From the NCBI GenBank assembly GCA_027492445.1, contig JAPUES010000104.1, forward strand, positions 1 through 8,218: DNA of 8,218 bases, written 5' to 3'. The notes under the pieces are model-generated. The model saw only the letters and a program-made list of their open reading frames with translations. It searched no databases and was not told where the DNA came from. Source of the stretch: Sporomusaceae bacterium (GTDB lineage Bacteria; Bacillota; Negativicutes; DSM-13327). A program made the translations under genes and the position numbers. Shown here one piece after another: positions 1 through 6,102 of this stretch (positions are counted from its first letter, which is position 1; every line of letters begins with the position of its first letter).

Positions 1-178
1 GGCAGGCAGCTAGATAAAATAACACCCCGCCAATTATAATACTTAGCCAAGCTCCCTGCTCCGTCTCTACAATGAGACTACGAGGAGCAAGCATAATTTG
101 GGCACCTATACAAGTTGCAATCACTACAATACCCAGTTGTACGGTTGACATATGTGTTTTTCTTTCTAAATTAGCCAT
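1..178 (-). CDS. GerAB-type spore germination permease, N-terminal part (3' end outside window)
   Basis: This is the beginning of a B subunit of a GerA-type germinant receptor, an APC-superfamily-like membrane protein of the inner spore membrane that senses germinant. Only 59 codons are visible. The frame opens MANLERKTHMSTVQLGIVVI, followed by IGAQIMLAPRSL, then an acidic EQGAWL segment and a second hydrophobic stretch. This is the usual N-terminus of the family: a short polar lead, a first helix carrying a G-x-x-hydrophobic-P pattern, and a 'xxAWLS' start to helix 2. The ATG at 176-178 overlaps the end of the upstream A-subunit gene by 8 bp (171-178). An AGGTGA element at 184-189 lies 5 nt upstream. 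A C subunit probably follows to the left, which cannot be seen. The frame runs open to the window edge. The identification rests on the family pattern and the A-subunit neighbour. The gene is too short here to assign a receptor type. Confidence 0.88.
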   Translation of the reverse strand, partial: MANLERKTHMSTVQLGIVVIATCIGAQIMLAPRSLIVETEQGAWLSIIIGGVLFYLAAC

Positions 179-1841
179 CACCATCACCTATCCTTGTCTG
201 GTCTTGAGCGCCAAATTCTTTAGTTCTTGTTTTTAAGAACTTGGCAGGCAATCGTACTATAGAATCCTTCCAGTCTGAAAATAAATCCACATTAAAAATT
301 CCACCAACATAGGACTCACCAAAACTGCGTAGGGAGCAAAGATGTATTGTGACCATTAGAATTCCTAAGATAACACCGTAGAGGCCTAATATGGAAGCTA
401 GAACCAGGATAGGTATTCTCAACCATCGTAATGCCATGCTAAAAGTGTAAGAAGGCATAGAATAAGATGCTAGAGCTGTTGTAGCAATTACTACTACCAA
501 TAATGGATTTATGATACCAGCCTGTACAATTGTTGTCCCTATAACGAGGGCACCAATCATACTGGCAGCACCAGAAATCTTCTTAGGCAGGCGCACTACC
601 GCCTCTTGAAACACTTCTAGCAAGATTTCCATCATAACAGCTTCCATAAAGGAAGGGAAAGGACTGCGCGCCCTAAGCTCGGCCACAGTAATTGCCATAG
701 AGGTAGGTAGCATTCCTGGATGATAGGACACGATAGCCACATAAATCGCCGGTAAATAAATAGCGATAAAGGCTGCCACTCCCCTCATCAAGCGGATAGA
801 ACTAGAAATGATGGGTTGTATTGTATAATCATCTGTAATTTGCATTAATGCATTATAAGTACACGGCACTATCATACTAGCTGGTGTACCATCGACAAGA
901 ATTCCTACCCGCCCTTCATATAATGCAGCCAACATTTTATCAGGCCGCTCAGTGGTCTGAGCCTGGGGAAAAGGTGTCCAAGGATGGTCAGCCAAAAATT
1001 CCTCTATGGTAGATGAGGTCAAGATTTTATCGACTTTTATCATCGATAACCGTTTCTCTACCTCTTCTACCAGTCCTGGTTTTACCAAATCCGCCACATA
1101 TAAAACAGCAATGGATGTACGAGTACGCTCACCAATCCTTAAAATACGCAGTTTTAGCTCGGTATCGCGAGAACGACGGCGCAGGAGTACAATATTATCA
1201 CGTAATGCCTCATTAAATGCTTCGTTAGGGCCTCGCAAAACATGTTCATTATCGGCTCCGCCAACACCCCGTTTCACATATTGAGCAGTGCCAATGCTTA
1301 AGACATCGCCTATGCCATCGATTAAAAGGAGGGCATTCCCCGTCATAATAGTCTCAACAGCAGCACTAGCTTGCTTTAAAACAGTTACCGCAGCCGCCCC
1401 GACAATATTTTGGGCAACACTCTCCATATCCATAAGTATTTTTTCTTGACTAGTCCCATTGCCACTCTTCGTCTGGTTCATAAGCGCTTCAATTACATTT
1501 TTTTCTAGACTCGTGGTATTGGTCATGTCCTCTAGATAAATAAGCAGTACTTTGCGTTTTTCGATATAAAAGGTCCGAAACTCTATATCGCCGCAATCGC
1601 GAAAAACGTCTCGCAATAAATTCTCATTCTCATCAAGTACGGTGGTAAAGATAAACGGTTCATCTAAAGGAGCAGATACTTGGCGTAGCTTTGTAATCAT
1701 TTTTCTTATTTCTTCACTACATTCAGCGCTTTGGTTAGTCAAATTCCGTAAATGTGCCAACTCCTCCTTAGCTCTTTCTAAGGAAGCTCTCGGAATAACA
1801 GCAGAAATTTTGTGCACATTATATCGCTTGTCCTTTGCCAT
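171..1841 (-). CDS. GerAA-type spore germination receptor A subunit
   Basis: This is a 556-residue A subunit of a GerA-type germinant receptor, located in the inner spore membrane and related to B. subtilis GerAA (482 aa). Residues 1 to about 340 form the soluble N-terminal region, with the family landmarks LRGPNEAF (202-209), TERPD (297-301) and EGRVGILVDGTP (309-320). Hydrophobic segments follow at about 354-374, 421-441, 444-460 and 476-501. The tail after SFGESY (506-511) is about 45 residues, polar and Gly/Asp-rich at its end. The start is the ATG at 1839-1841, because GGGAGGGG at 1848-1855 sits 8 nt upstream. An in-frame ATG 11 codons earlier has no such site. It is the first gene of its operon and overlaps the B-subunit start by 8 bp. 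It aligns without gaps over about 280 residues with the other A subunit in this window (7187-8218), but several conserved positions differ: GTTIV for GQAAV, QEAVVRLP for REGGLRIP, and SFGESY for SFGMPY. It may belong to a divergent A-subunit branch. No convincing promoter was found. Confidence 0.95.
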   Translation of the reverse strand: MAKDKRYNVHKISAVIPRASLERAKEELAHLRNLTNQSAECSEEIRKMITKLRQVSAPLDEPFIFTTVLDENENLLRDVFRDCGDIEFRTFYIEKRKVLLIYLEDMTNTTSLEKNVIEALMNQTKSGNGTSQEKILMDMESVAQNIVGAAAVTVLKQASAAVETIMTGNALLLIDGIGDVLSIGTAQYVKRGVGGADNEHVLRGPNEAFNEALRDNIVLLRRRSRDTELKLRILRIGERTRTSIAVLYVADLVKPGLVEEVEKRLSMIKVDKILTSSTIEEFLADHPWTPFPQAQTTERPDKMLAALYEGRVGILVDGTPASMIVPCTYNALMQITDDYTIQPIISSSIRLMRGVAAFIAIYLPAIYVAIVSYHPGMLPTSMAITVAELRARSPFPSFMEAVMMEILLEVFQEAVVRLPKKISGAASMIGALVIGTTIVQAGIINPLLVVVIATTALASYSMPSYTFSMALRWLRIPILVLASILGLYGVILGILMVTIHLCSLRSFGESYVGGIFNVDLFSDWKDSIVRLPAKFLKTRTKEFGAQDQTRIGDGDG

Positions 1842-1847
1842 TCTCCT

Positions 1848-1855
1848 CCCCTCCC
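1848..1855 (-). promoter_or_regulatory. Ribosome binding site fixing the start of the left A subunit
   Basis: The minus strand reads GGGAGGGG here, and its GGAGG core (1850-1854) is 8 nt from the ATG at 1839-1841. The upstream in-frame ATG ending at 1874 is preceded only by A/T-rich sequence, so this site decides in favour of the shorter protein. Confidence 0.8.
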
Positions 1856-1900
1856 TAAGTAGTATTTTTTGCATTTTTGTTACATTTATACTAAAAAAAG

Positions 1901-1930
1901 CAAATACATATTCTTGCTCATTTCATCATA
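1901..1930 (+). promoter_or_regulatory. Possible sigma-G-like promoter for the glutamate-synthase-like gene
   Basis: The -10-like CATCATA at 1924-1930 fits the sigma-G pattern CATNHTA exactly. It is preceded, after 17 bp, by CAAATA at 1901-1906, which matches 4 of 6 positions of TGMATA. The predicted transcript would start near 1937 and leave a leader of about 33 nt, with AAAGGA at 1956-1961, 8 nt before the ATG. The -35 half is weak and the region is AT-rich, so chance is a real alternative. No good sigma-A promoter was seen in the 128-bp intergenic stretch either. Confidence 0.3.
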
Positions 1931-1969
1931 AGATATAGTTTATACGATTAGTAAAAAAGGATAACGCTC

Positions 1970-3529
1970 ATGCAGATTACTATCACGAACCCCCAGATTA
2001 TGTTTTTCTTATTTTTCTTATTTCCGCTTTTACTATTAGCTGTCATACTACTCGCCAAACCCATCCTCCGCCATATTATTAAGAGGATTACTGACCACTC
2101 TACAGCAATACTCTTAACGGATGATTACTCTAAAAACATCCTTGAGCTTTTACCATCACTTACCCGTTTTTCAATTATAAATTTAGTAGAAATGAGCTTA
2201 CGCGCTCAGACGGGCAAGGCCATTAAACGTCCTTTAGGCTCTCCGAAACATCTTATGGGATACGATAACTTAATGTTTAATCCCCGCCAAATGACCGAGT
2301 TGTCCCTTCCTGAAGATACAAAAATGGACATGAGTGTAACCCTTGGTCCAAACGCAAAAAAGCCCATGACTATAAAAATCCCTCTTATGATTGCAGGAAT
2401 GGCTTATGGTTTAGCTCTAAGCGAGGAAGCTAAAATAGCCTTAGCCAGAGCTTCAAAAACTTTAAATACAGCCAATTGTTCTGGGGAAGGGCCCTTCCTC
2501 CCCGAGGAGCCTAAAGAGTCTGGAAAGTTTGTTTTGCAAATTTGTCAATGGACCTGGGGAGGAAGAACCTTAGAGCAAATTGCTTCAGCAGATATGCTGG
2601 AAATCAAGATGGGGCAAGGAGCAGACGTAGGTACATCCAGTATTGCAGCCATCGAATTCGAAGGTAGAGCGCAAGTATTAGCAGGGCTAAAGCCTGATGA
2701 ACCTGCTAAGGCATTACTAGCACCACCTGGGGTTGAAAAAGCTACAGATTGGCCTATCTTCATAAAAAACTTGCGTTTAAAAGCAAATGGCATTCCAATT
2801 GCATTAAAAATCATGGCAACGGATCGTCTGGAAGAAGAATTATCTATGGCAGTTACACTTGGTTTCGATGCTGTAATGATTGATGGTACCGGAGGAGGCT
2901 CTCATGCAACAGCCCCTATTAAACAAGATGATTTTGGCATACCAGGTTTACTGGCCTTGATTCGTGCAAAACGTTATTTAAAAAATCACCCCATTAGTTT
3001 AGTCATGTCCGGTGGATATTTCACACCAGGTCAATGTCTTAAAGCTCTCGCATTAGGGGCGGACGCCATTTATCTTGGTACAATTCCTTTATTCGCCTTA
3101 GGGCATGGTCAAACGGAAAAAGTTCTCCCTTGGGAGCCGCCAAGTACACTGATATATTATGATTCCCCCACCAAAACTCAGCTAAATATCGATCAAGCTG
3201 CTACCAGTGTGGCAAACACATTAACAGCTATGGTTGTCGAGATGCAAGACGCCATGCGCGCCTTAGGAAAGTCATCTTTAAAGGAACTTAGCCCTGACGA
3301 TCTTGTGGCACTAGACTCTTATACCGCTGAAGTCACAGGGGTAAAGCTAGTATCTAGCCCCTCACTAATTGAGGCAACAAATTCATTACAGGCGCTAGAA
3401 GCATTACTTTACCAAGCCTATCGTCTTACTGCCTTTCAAGAAAAATTCATTACCATTTTACGTAATGACCAACTGGTAGACAAAATTGAAGCTTTAAAAA
3501 CTGAATATCATACTTTTAAATCACATTAG
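1970..3529 (+). CDS. Membrane-anchored FMN-binding glutamate synthase family protein lacking Fe-S cysteines
   Basis: This 519-residue protein has the FMN-binding (alpha/beta barrel) domain of the glutamate synthase large subunit. Residues 10-29 form one hydrophobic helix followed by a basic segment, so the catalytic part probably faces the cytoplasm on a membrane anchor. Recognisable barrel blocks are IAGMAYGLALSEEAK (141-155), NTANCSGEGPF (166-176), EIKMGQGADVG (211-221), MIDGTGGGSHATAP (303-316), SGGYFTPGQCLKALALGADA (347-366) and LGTIPLFALG (369-378). Ferredoxin-dependent and NADPH-dependent glutamate synthases have a 3Fe-4S cysteine cluster right after the last block. Here it reads ALGHGQTEK, and the only cysteines in the protein are C170, C192 and C356, which are spread apart. 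There is no amidotransferase domain. It may therefore be an FMN oxidoreductase with another electron route and substrate rather than a true glutamate synthase. It resembles the stand-alone YerD-type class in overall size. It is the only plus-strand gene here, flanked by sporulation genes, and ends at a bidirectional terminator. The start has AAAGGA 8 nt upstream. Confidence 0.88.
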   Translation: MQITITNPQIMFFLFFLFPLLLLAVILLAKPILRHIIKRITDHSTAILLTDDYSKNILELLPSLTRFSIINLVEMSLRAQTGKAIKRPLGSPKHLMGYDNLMFNPRQMTELSLPEDTKMDMSVTLGPNAKKPMTIKIPLMIAGMAYGLALSEEAKIALARASKTLNTANCSGEGPFLPEEPKESGKFVLQICQWTWGGRTLEQIASADMLEIKMGQGADVGTSSIAAIEFEGRAQVLAGLKPDEPAKALLAPPGVEKATDWPIFIKNLRLKANGIPIALKIMATDRLEEELSMAVTLGFDAVMIDGTGGGSHATAPIKQDDFGIPGLLALIRAKRYLKNHPISLVMSGGYFTPGQCLKALALGADAIYLGTIPLFALGHGQTEKVLPWEPPSTLIYYDSPTKTQLNIDQAATSVANTLTAMVVEMQDAMRALGKSSLKELSPDDLVALDSYTAEVTGVKLVSSPSLIEATNSLQALEALLYQAYRLTAFQEKFITILRNDQLVDKIEALKTEYHTFKSH

Positions 3530-3543
3530 AACTTAGCCGTGTA

Positions 3544-3582
3544 AAATAAAGGGTTACCTCAATGAGGCAACCCTTTATTTTT
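3544..3582. terminator. Bidirectional intrinsic terminator between convergent genes
   Basis: The arms 3544-3560 and 3564-3580 form a near-perfect inverted repeat (AAATAAAGGGTT...AACCCTTTATTT with a CCTC/GAGG top and an AAT loop at 3561-3563). There is one mismatch, A3556 opposite C3568. The plus strand ends in a T-rich run (TTTATTTTT), and the minus strand ends in the matching TTTATTTTA. The hairpin lies 15 bp after the plus-strand stop and 26 bp after the minus-strand SpoIID-like stop, so it can serve both. Confidence 0.9.
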
Positions 3583-3607
3583 AAAAAAACTTTAACTGTT
3601 ACTGTTC

Positions 3608-4591
3608 TTAGTTCCAGCGTTTTTCAATTGTCACGTCTTTAAAATAATGTCCAATAATATCTTCGGGTTTCTTCCCGATAGTAGCCATTTTGTTAGCACC
3701 CCACTGGGACATACCTACACCATGTCCATACCCCTTACCGGTAAAGGTTATCCCATCGCCACTCACATCCACCTTATCAAGCAGCATGGATTTTAACTTT
3801 GTGCTGCCAATCCCTACTCTAAACTCTGGTCCTGATATTTCCGTACTGTTATTAATTAGTAAGGTCGTCGTCCGTCCCGATGGTCCTTGCGTGCCAATTT
3901 CTATAGTATCGATAGTAGCCACTGTCTTTCCCAGTTTAGTCAATACATCTATTACTTCTTTTTCCGTAAAAGTGGCTGTCCAGTTTTGTACATCCGCTGG
4001 TGCTAACTCATCAGGGGATTGTACTGAGTGAATATAAGGAGGTTCATCATCTTTAAAGGCCAGCCCTTCCTTGGCCGATGCTGTAATGCCACCAGCGGAG
4101 GCATGAAACCAAGCCTGAATGGGTTTTCCTTGATAGGTAACAACCAAACCGCGGGTCATATCAATCGCTTTCTTTACGTTCTCATTGACGACTTTAGCAT
4201 TATAAGCTTGAAACTCCTTAATGTCAGTAGAAGCTTGGGTACCCCGCTCTGGTACACCACCTTTTTCTTCAATGGCTTGTATTGTGAAGGTACGAGCTAG
4301 TATGGCCTGGGCTGCCAATGCTTCTACCGGCCATTCGCTTTTCATCTCTCCAGCCACCACACCTGCTATATACTCTTCCATTTTCATCTTTTTCTTTTCA
4401 TTTGTCTCGTGCATAAACACCATAATATCAGGTTCATTGCCTTGCACCACCTGTTTTTGAGGCGTTGGTGGCTGAGCCAATGGCGCAGGTTCAGGTTTTT
4501 TCTGCGTCTGATCTAACATAGTGCATCCACTCATAACAAGGTTTACTACCAATACTAGCGCTATCAATAGATATCCTTTTTTATACTGCAT
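3608..4591 (-). CDS. SpoIID/LytB-domain lipoprotein (putative peptidoglycan glycan-strand lytic enzyme)
   Basis: This 327-residue exported protein belongs to the SpoIID/LytB family. SpoIID of B. subtilis is a lytic transglycosylase that cuts glycan strands already stripped of peptides, while LytB-type members modify amidase activity. A basic N-terminus and hydrophobic helix (8-19) end in MSGC with Cys23, the only cysteine in the protein, which points to lipid attachment. A Pro/Gln-rich linker (about 30-52) leads to the domain. The block from Y74 to T103 contains AGVVAGEMKSEWPVEALAAQ and LARTF; E82 lies where the SpoIID catalytic glutamate is expected. WFHASAGG (161-168) and the C-terminal GKGYGHGVGMSQWGA (285-299) are further family signatures. 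AAGGAGG at 4603-4609 lies 11 nt before the ATG. The gene follows the right-hand receptor operon on the same strand but has its own sigma-G-like promoter, suggesting expression in the forespore. Classical SpoIID is made in the mother cell, so this is probably a paralogue with another role. Its true substrate is unknown. Confidence 0.92.
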   Translation of the reverse strand: MQYKKGYLLIALVLVVNLVMSGCTMLDQTQKKPEPAPLAQPPTPQKQVVQGNEPDIMVFMHETNEKKKMKMEEYIAGVVAGEMKSEWPVEALAAQAILARTFTIQAIEEKGGVPERGTQASTDIKEFQAYNAKVVNENVKKAIDMTRGLVVTYQGKPIQAWFHASAGGITASAKEGLAFKDDEPPYIHSVQSPDELAPADVQNWTATFTEKEVIDVLTKLGKTVATIDTIEIGTQGPSGRTTTLLINNSTEISGPEFRVGIGSTKLKSMLLDKVDVSGDGITFTGKGYGHGVGMSQWGANKMATIGKKPEDIIGHYFKDVTIEKRWN

Positions 4592-4623
4592 TATTCTTTT
4601 TACCTCCTTAGATACGTTATGCT

Positions 4624-4654
4624 TAGTATGGTGTAAAACTACAAGATAAATGCA
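4624..4654 (-). promoter_or_regulatory. Sigma-G-type (forespore) promoter of the SpoIID-like gene
   Basis: Reading the minus strand, TGCATT (4649-4654) is followed after 18 bp by CATACTA (4624-4630). The B. subtilis sigma-G consensus is about TGMATA, 17-18 bp, CATACTA, so the -10 is exact and the -35 matches 5 of 6. The expected start point near 4617 would give a short leader of about 25 nt containing the AAGGAGG site at 4603-4609. Sigma-F recognises related sequences, so early forespore expression is possible too. Confidence 0.72.
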
Positions 4655-4689
4655 TCAAAGATGTTTTATATGCAAAATATCCCCCCGGC

Positions 4690-4854
4690 CTAGCTAGCAC
4701 TTACTATGCGATATATCGGCAAGGCCAAATTAATAGCAATCAATATACATACACCCAGCGCCCCTAGGGTATTGCCTTTTCTCCATAGCCAGTAGGCAAA
4801 GGTGCAGGCATGAATTCCTGCTAGTACAGCAGCTAGCACAAACAAATAGTTCAC
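4690..4854 (-). CDS. Small two-helix membrane protein at the end of the receptor operon (54 aa, GTG start)
   Basis: This short gene is easily missed because it starts with GTG (4852-4854). It encodes 54 residues: MNYLFVLAAVLAGIHACTFA, then a YWLWRKGNTLG turn, a second hydrophobic stretch (about 32-47) and PIYRIVSAS at the end. Two transmembrane helices joined by a short basic loop are likely, at about 3-20 and 31-47. An AGGAGG at 4862-4867 lies 7 nt before the GTG. The gap from the C-subunit stop is only 18 bp, so it reads as the fourth cistron of the operon. I do not recognise a named family. Small two-helix 'D' proteins are known in some Bacillus ger operons and alter receptor activity, and this could be a counterpart, inferred from position and topology only. 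No clear terminator follows, so transcripts may run on into the SpoIID-like gene. Confidence 0.75.
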   Translation of the reverse strand: MNYLFVLAAVLAGIHACTFAYWLWRKGNTLGALGVCILIAINLALPIYRIVSAS

Positions 4855-4861
4855 TTGTCTC

Positions 4862-4867
4862 CCTCCT
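4862..4867 (-). promoter_or_regulatory. Ribosome binding site supporting the GTG start of the 54-aa gene
   Basis: The minus strand reads AGGAGG inside the 18-bp gap after the C-subunit stop, with a 7-nt spacer to the GTG at 4852-4854. An optimal site placed here argues that the small frame is translated. Confidence 0.75.
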
Positions 4868-4872
4868 GCACT

Positions 4873-6102
4873 TTAATCTGTAACGGCGGTCCGTAGCATC
4901 AGCCCTGTCCGACGGATTTGTGTCTCAATTTTTACAAAGACTTCAGCCTGCTGGTATTTATCATTCCATTGATAGTCTACAAACTCTTTATTACTCGAAA
5001 AAGCTGGACGCAAATAATAGCCGAAACCGGCCACATCCGAATGAAGCGCTTGTGTTCGTCCAATCAAGTTTCTCATTTCTTGTTCATTGACTTTGGATAT
5101 TTGCGTTTCCAGTAAGTCTAAATAGCCTTTTTGTTCATAATTGATACCTGAATTAACGTTAGAGATATCTCCCTCCAACAGTATGTCAATGTGAATAACG
5201 GGGCGTCCTTTCACTAGTTCTGCTTTTATCTTCGGTTTTGAACCTAGGCGCAGGTTAATATTGACTAAGGATTTAGAATCAAGAGGATCTTCTACGGAAA
5301 GAAATCCACGTGGATATTCACCAAGGAGCATCGCTAACATCCGCGTTTCCGTGGTGCTTAACATACCAACCATCTTACCATTGTCAAAGATTGCCGTACC
5401 AGCGAACTCAAAAGGATTACCACCACTGCGGGGAATATCGCCAGCCTTATAACCACTATTCTTCCCACCAGGAACTTTTTGAGTACTGATTTCCCCCTTG
5501 CCAGTATTAGCGTTAATAGCAACTAACGTTATATAAGGCTGACCACTGTGACTTTTGGTCCTTGCATAATATTGATGCAAACTAGTACGTAATAAATACC
5601 CCGAATACTCCCCATTGGCGAGCATTTCTTCATAATATTTAGACATAGAGGTATTAAAGATAGGTTTATTGTTCTCTAATACCTCCTTAGCCATCCCCCT
5701 TGCAACCAAAACGAACATAGCACCACGGTATTCACGATAACGCATAAAAGGCGTCAATACTCTATCTACTCCGCTGCGGGCTAACTGTTCCCCTATGATT
5801 ATTACCTTAGTGTGTGCCATGGATGGCATATGTTCGATTTGAGAATTAATCAGATTAAGGGCTTCTGCAATTGTGGAGACCTTATCTGTTATTATAGCCG
5901 TAGATTTACTAGCATCTGCTTTACCACCTTCCTGTTGAGGAACGGCAAATTGATAGCTGACAAGAATCATATCCTCCTCTGCTGTATCTAAGCCAATGGC
6001 AATTACATTGCCTACCTCATCAAGTTCTCTTGCGCCATTGCATCCGACAAGCAAAAAAGACATACAAAGTAGACCAATTACTATACTTAAGCGGAAGAAC
6101 AT
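4873..6102 (-). CDS. GerAC-type germinant receptor C subunit (Ger(x)C family lipoprotein)
   Basis: This 409-residue lipoprotein is the C subunit of a GerA-type receptor, anchored to the outer face of the inner spore membrane. The N-terminus has a hydrophobic signal (2-20) ending in the lipobox LVGC with Cys21. The mature start NGARELDEVGNVIAIGLD is the typical Ger(x)C opening, where RELDE and the following 'xxAIGLD' strand are family hallmarks. An N-terminal domain (about 21-200) is followed by NPFEFAGTAIFDNGKMVG (227-244), which begins the middle part. The C-terminal domain holds long charged helices and ends in a QQAEVFVKIETQIRRTGLM strand near 386-404. The length is normal for the family. 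The ATG at 6100-6102 overlaps the permease stop by 16 bp, and GGAGG (6111-6115) lies 8 nt upstream. The 54-residue membrane protein gene follows 18 bp later. Lipidation by Lgt is presumed necessary for function, as for other C subunits. The germinant cannot be told from sequence. Confidence 0.95.
   Translation of the reverse strand: MFFRLSIVIGLLCMSFLLVGCNGARELDEVGNVIAIGLDTAEEDMILVSYQFAVPQQEGGKADASKSTAIITDKVSTIAEALNLINSQIEHMPSMAHTKVIIIGEQLARSGVDRVLTPFMRYREYRGAMFVLVARGMAKEVLENNKPIFNTSMSKYYEEMLANGEYSGYLLRTSLHQYYARTKSHSGQPYITLVAINANTGKGEISTQKVPGGKNSGYKAGDIPRSGGNPFEFAGTAIFDNGKMVGMLSTTETRMLAMLLGEYPRGFLSVEDPLDSKSLVNINLRLGSKPKIKAELVKGRPVIHIDILLEGDISNVNSGINYEQKGYLDLLETQISKVNEQEMRNLIGRTQALHSDVAGFGYYLRPAFSSNKEFVDYQWNDKYQQAEVFVKIETQIRRTGLMLRTAVTD

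Noticed and set aside
1006..1284. Open frames on the strand opposite the ger and spoIID-like genes (such as 1006-1284, 3690-4031 and 5261-5452)
   Set aside because: Their translations are low-complexity, Ser/Arg- or Pro-rich shadows of well-supported genes, without ribosome binding sites or recognisable domains.
1860..1866. AATACTA on the minus strand as a sigma-G -10 for the left receptor operon
   Set aside because: It lies only 4 nt from the ribosome binding site, so transcripts would start within or next to it, and the nearest -35-like GTATA is 20 bp away. A second candidate (GAATA, 18 bp, TATAAAT) matches the -10 poorly.
1842..1874. Earlier in-frame ATG (ending at 1874) as start of the left A subunit, adding 11 residues
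   Set aside because: It has no ribosome binding site, and the extra codons are largely the GGGAGGGG site that serves the ATG at 1839-1841.
1914..1944. TTGCTC followed by a TATA-like stretch as a sigma-A promoter on the plus strand
   Set aside because: The -35 matches only 3 of 6 positions, and no good -10 falls at 16-18 bp.
4690..4718. Palindromes CTAGCTAG (4690-4697) and CGATATATCG (4709-4718) as terminator or operator
   Set aside because: They have no loop and no following T-run, and the second lies inside the codons for PIYRI of the small gene; both are short enough for chance.
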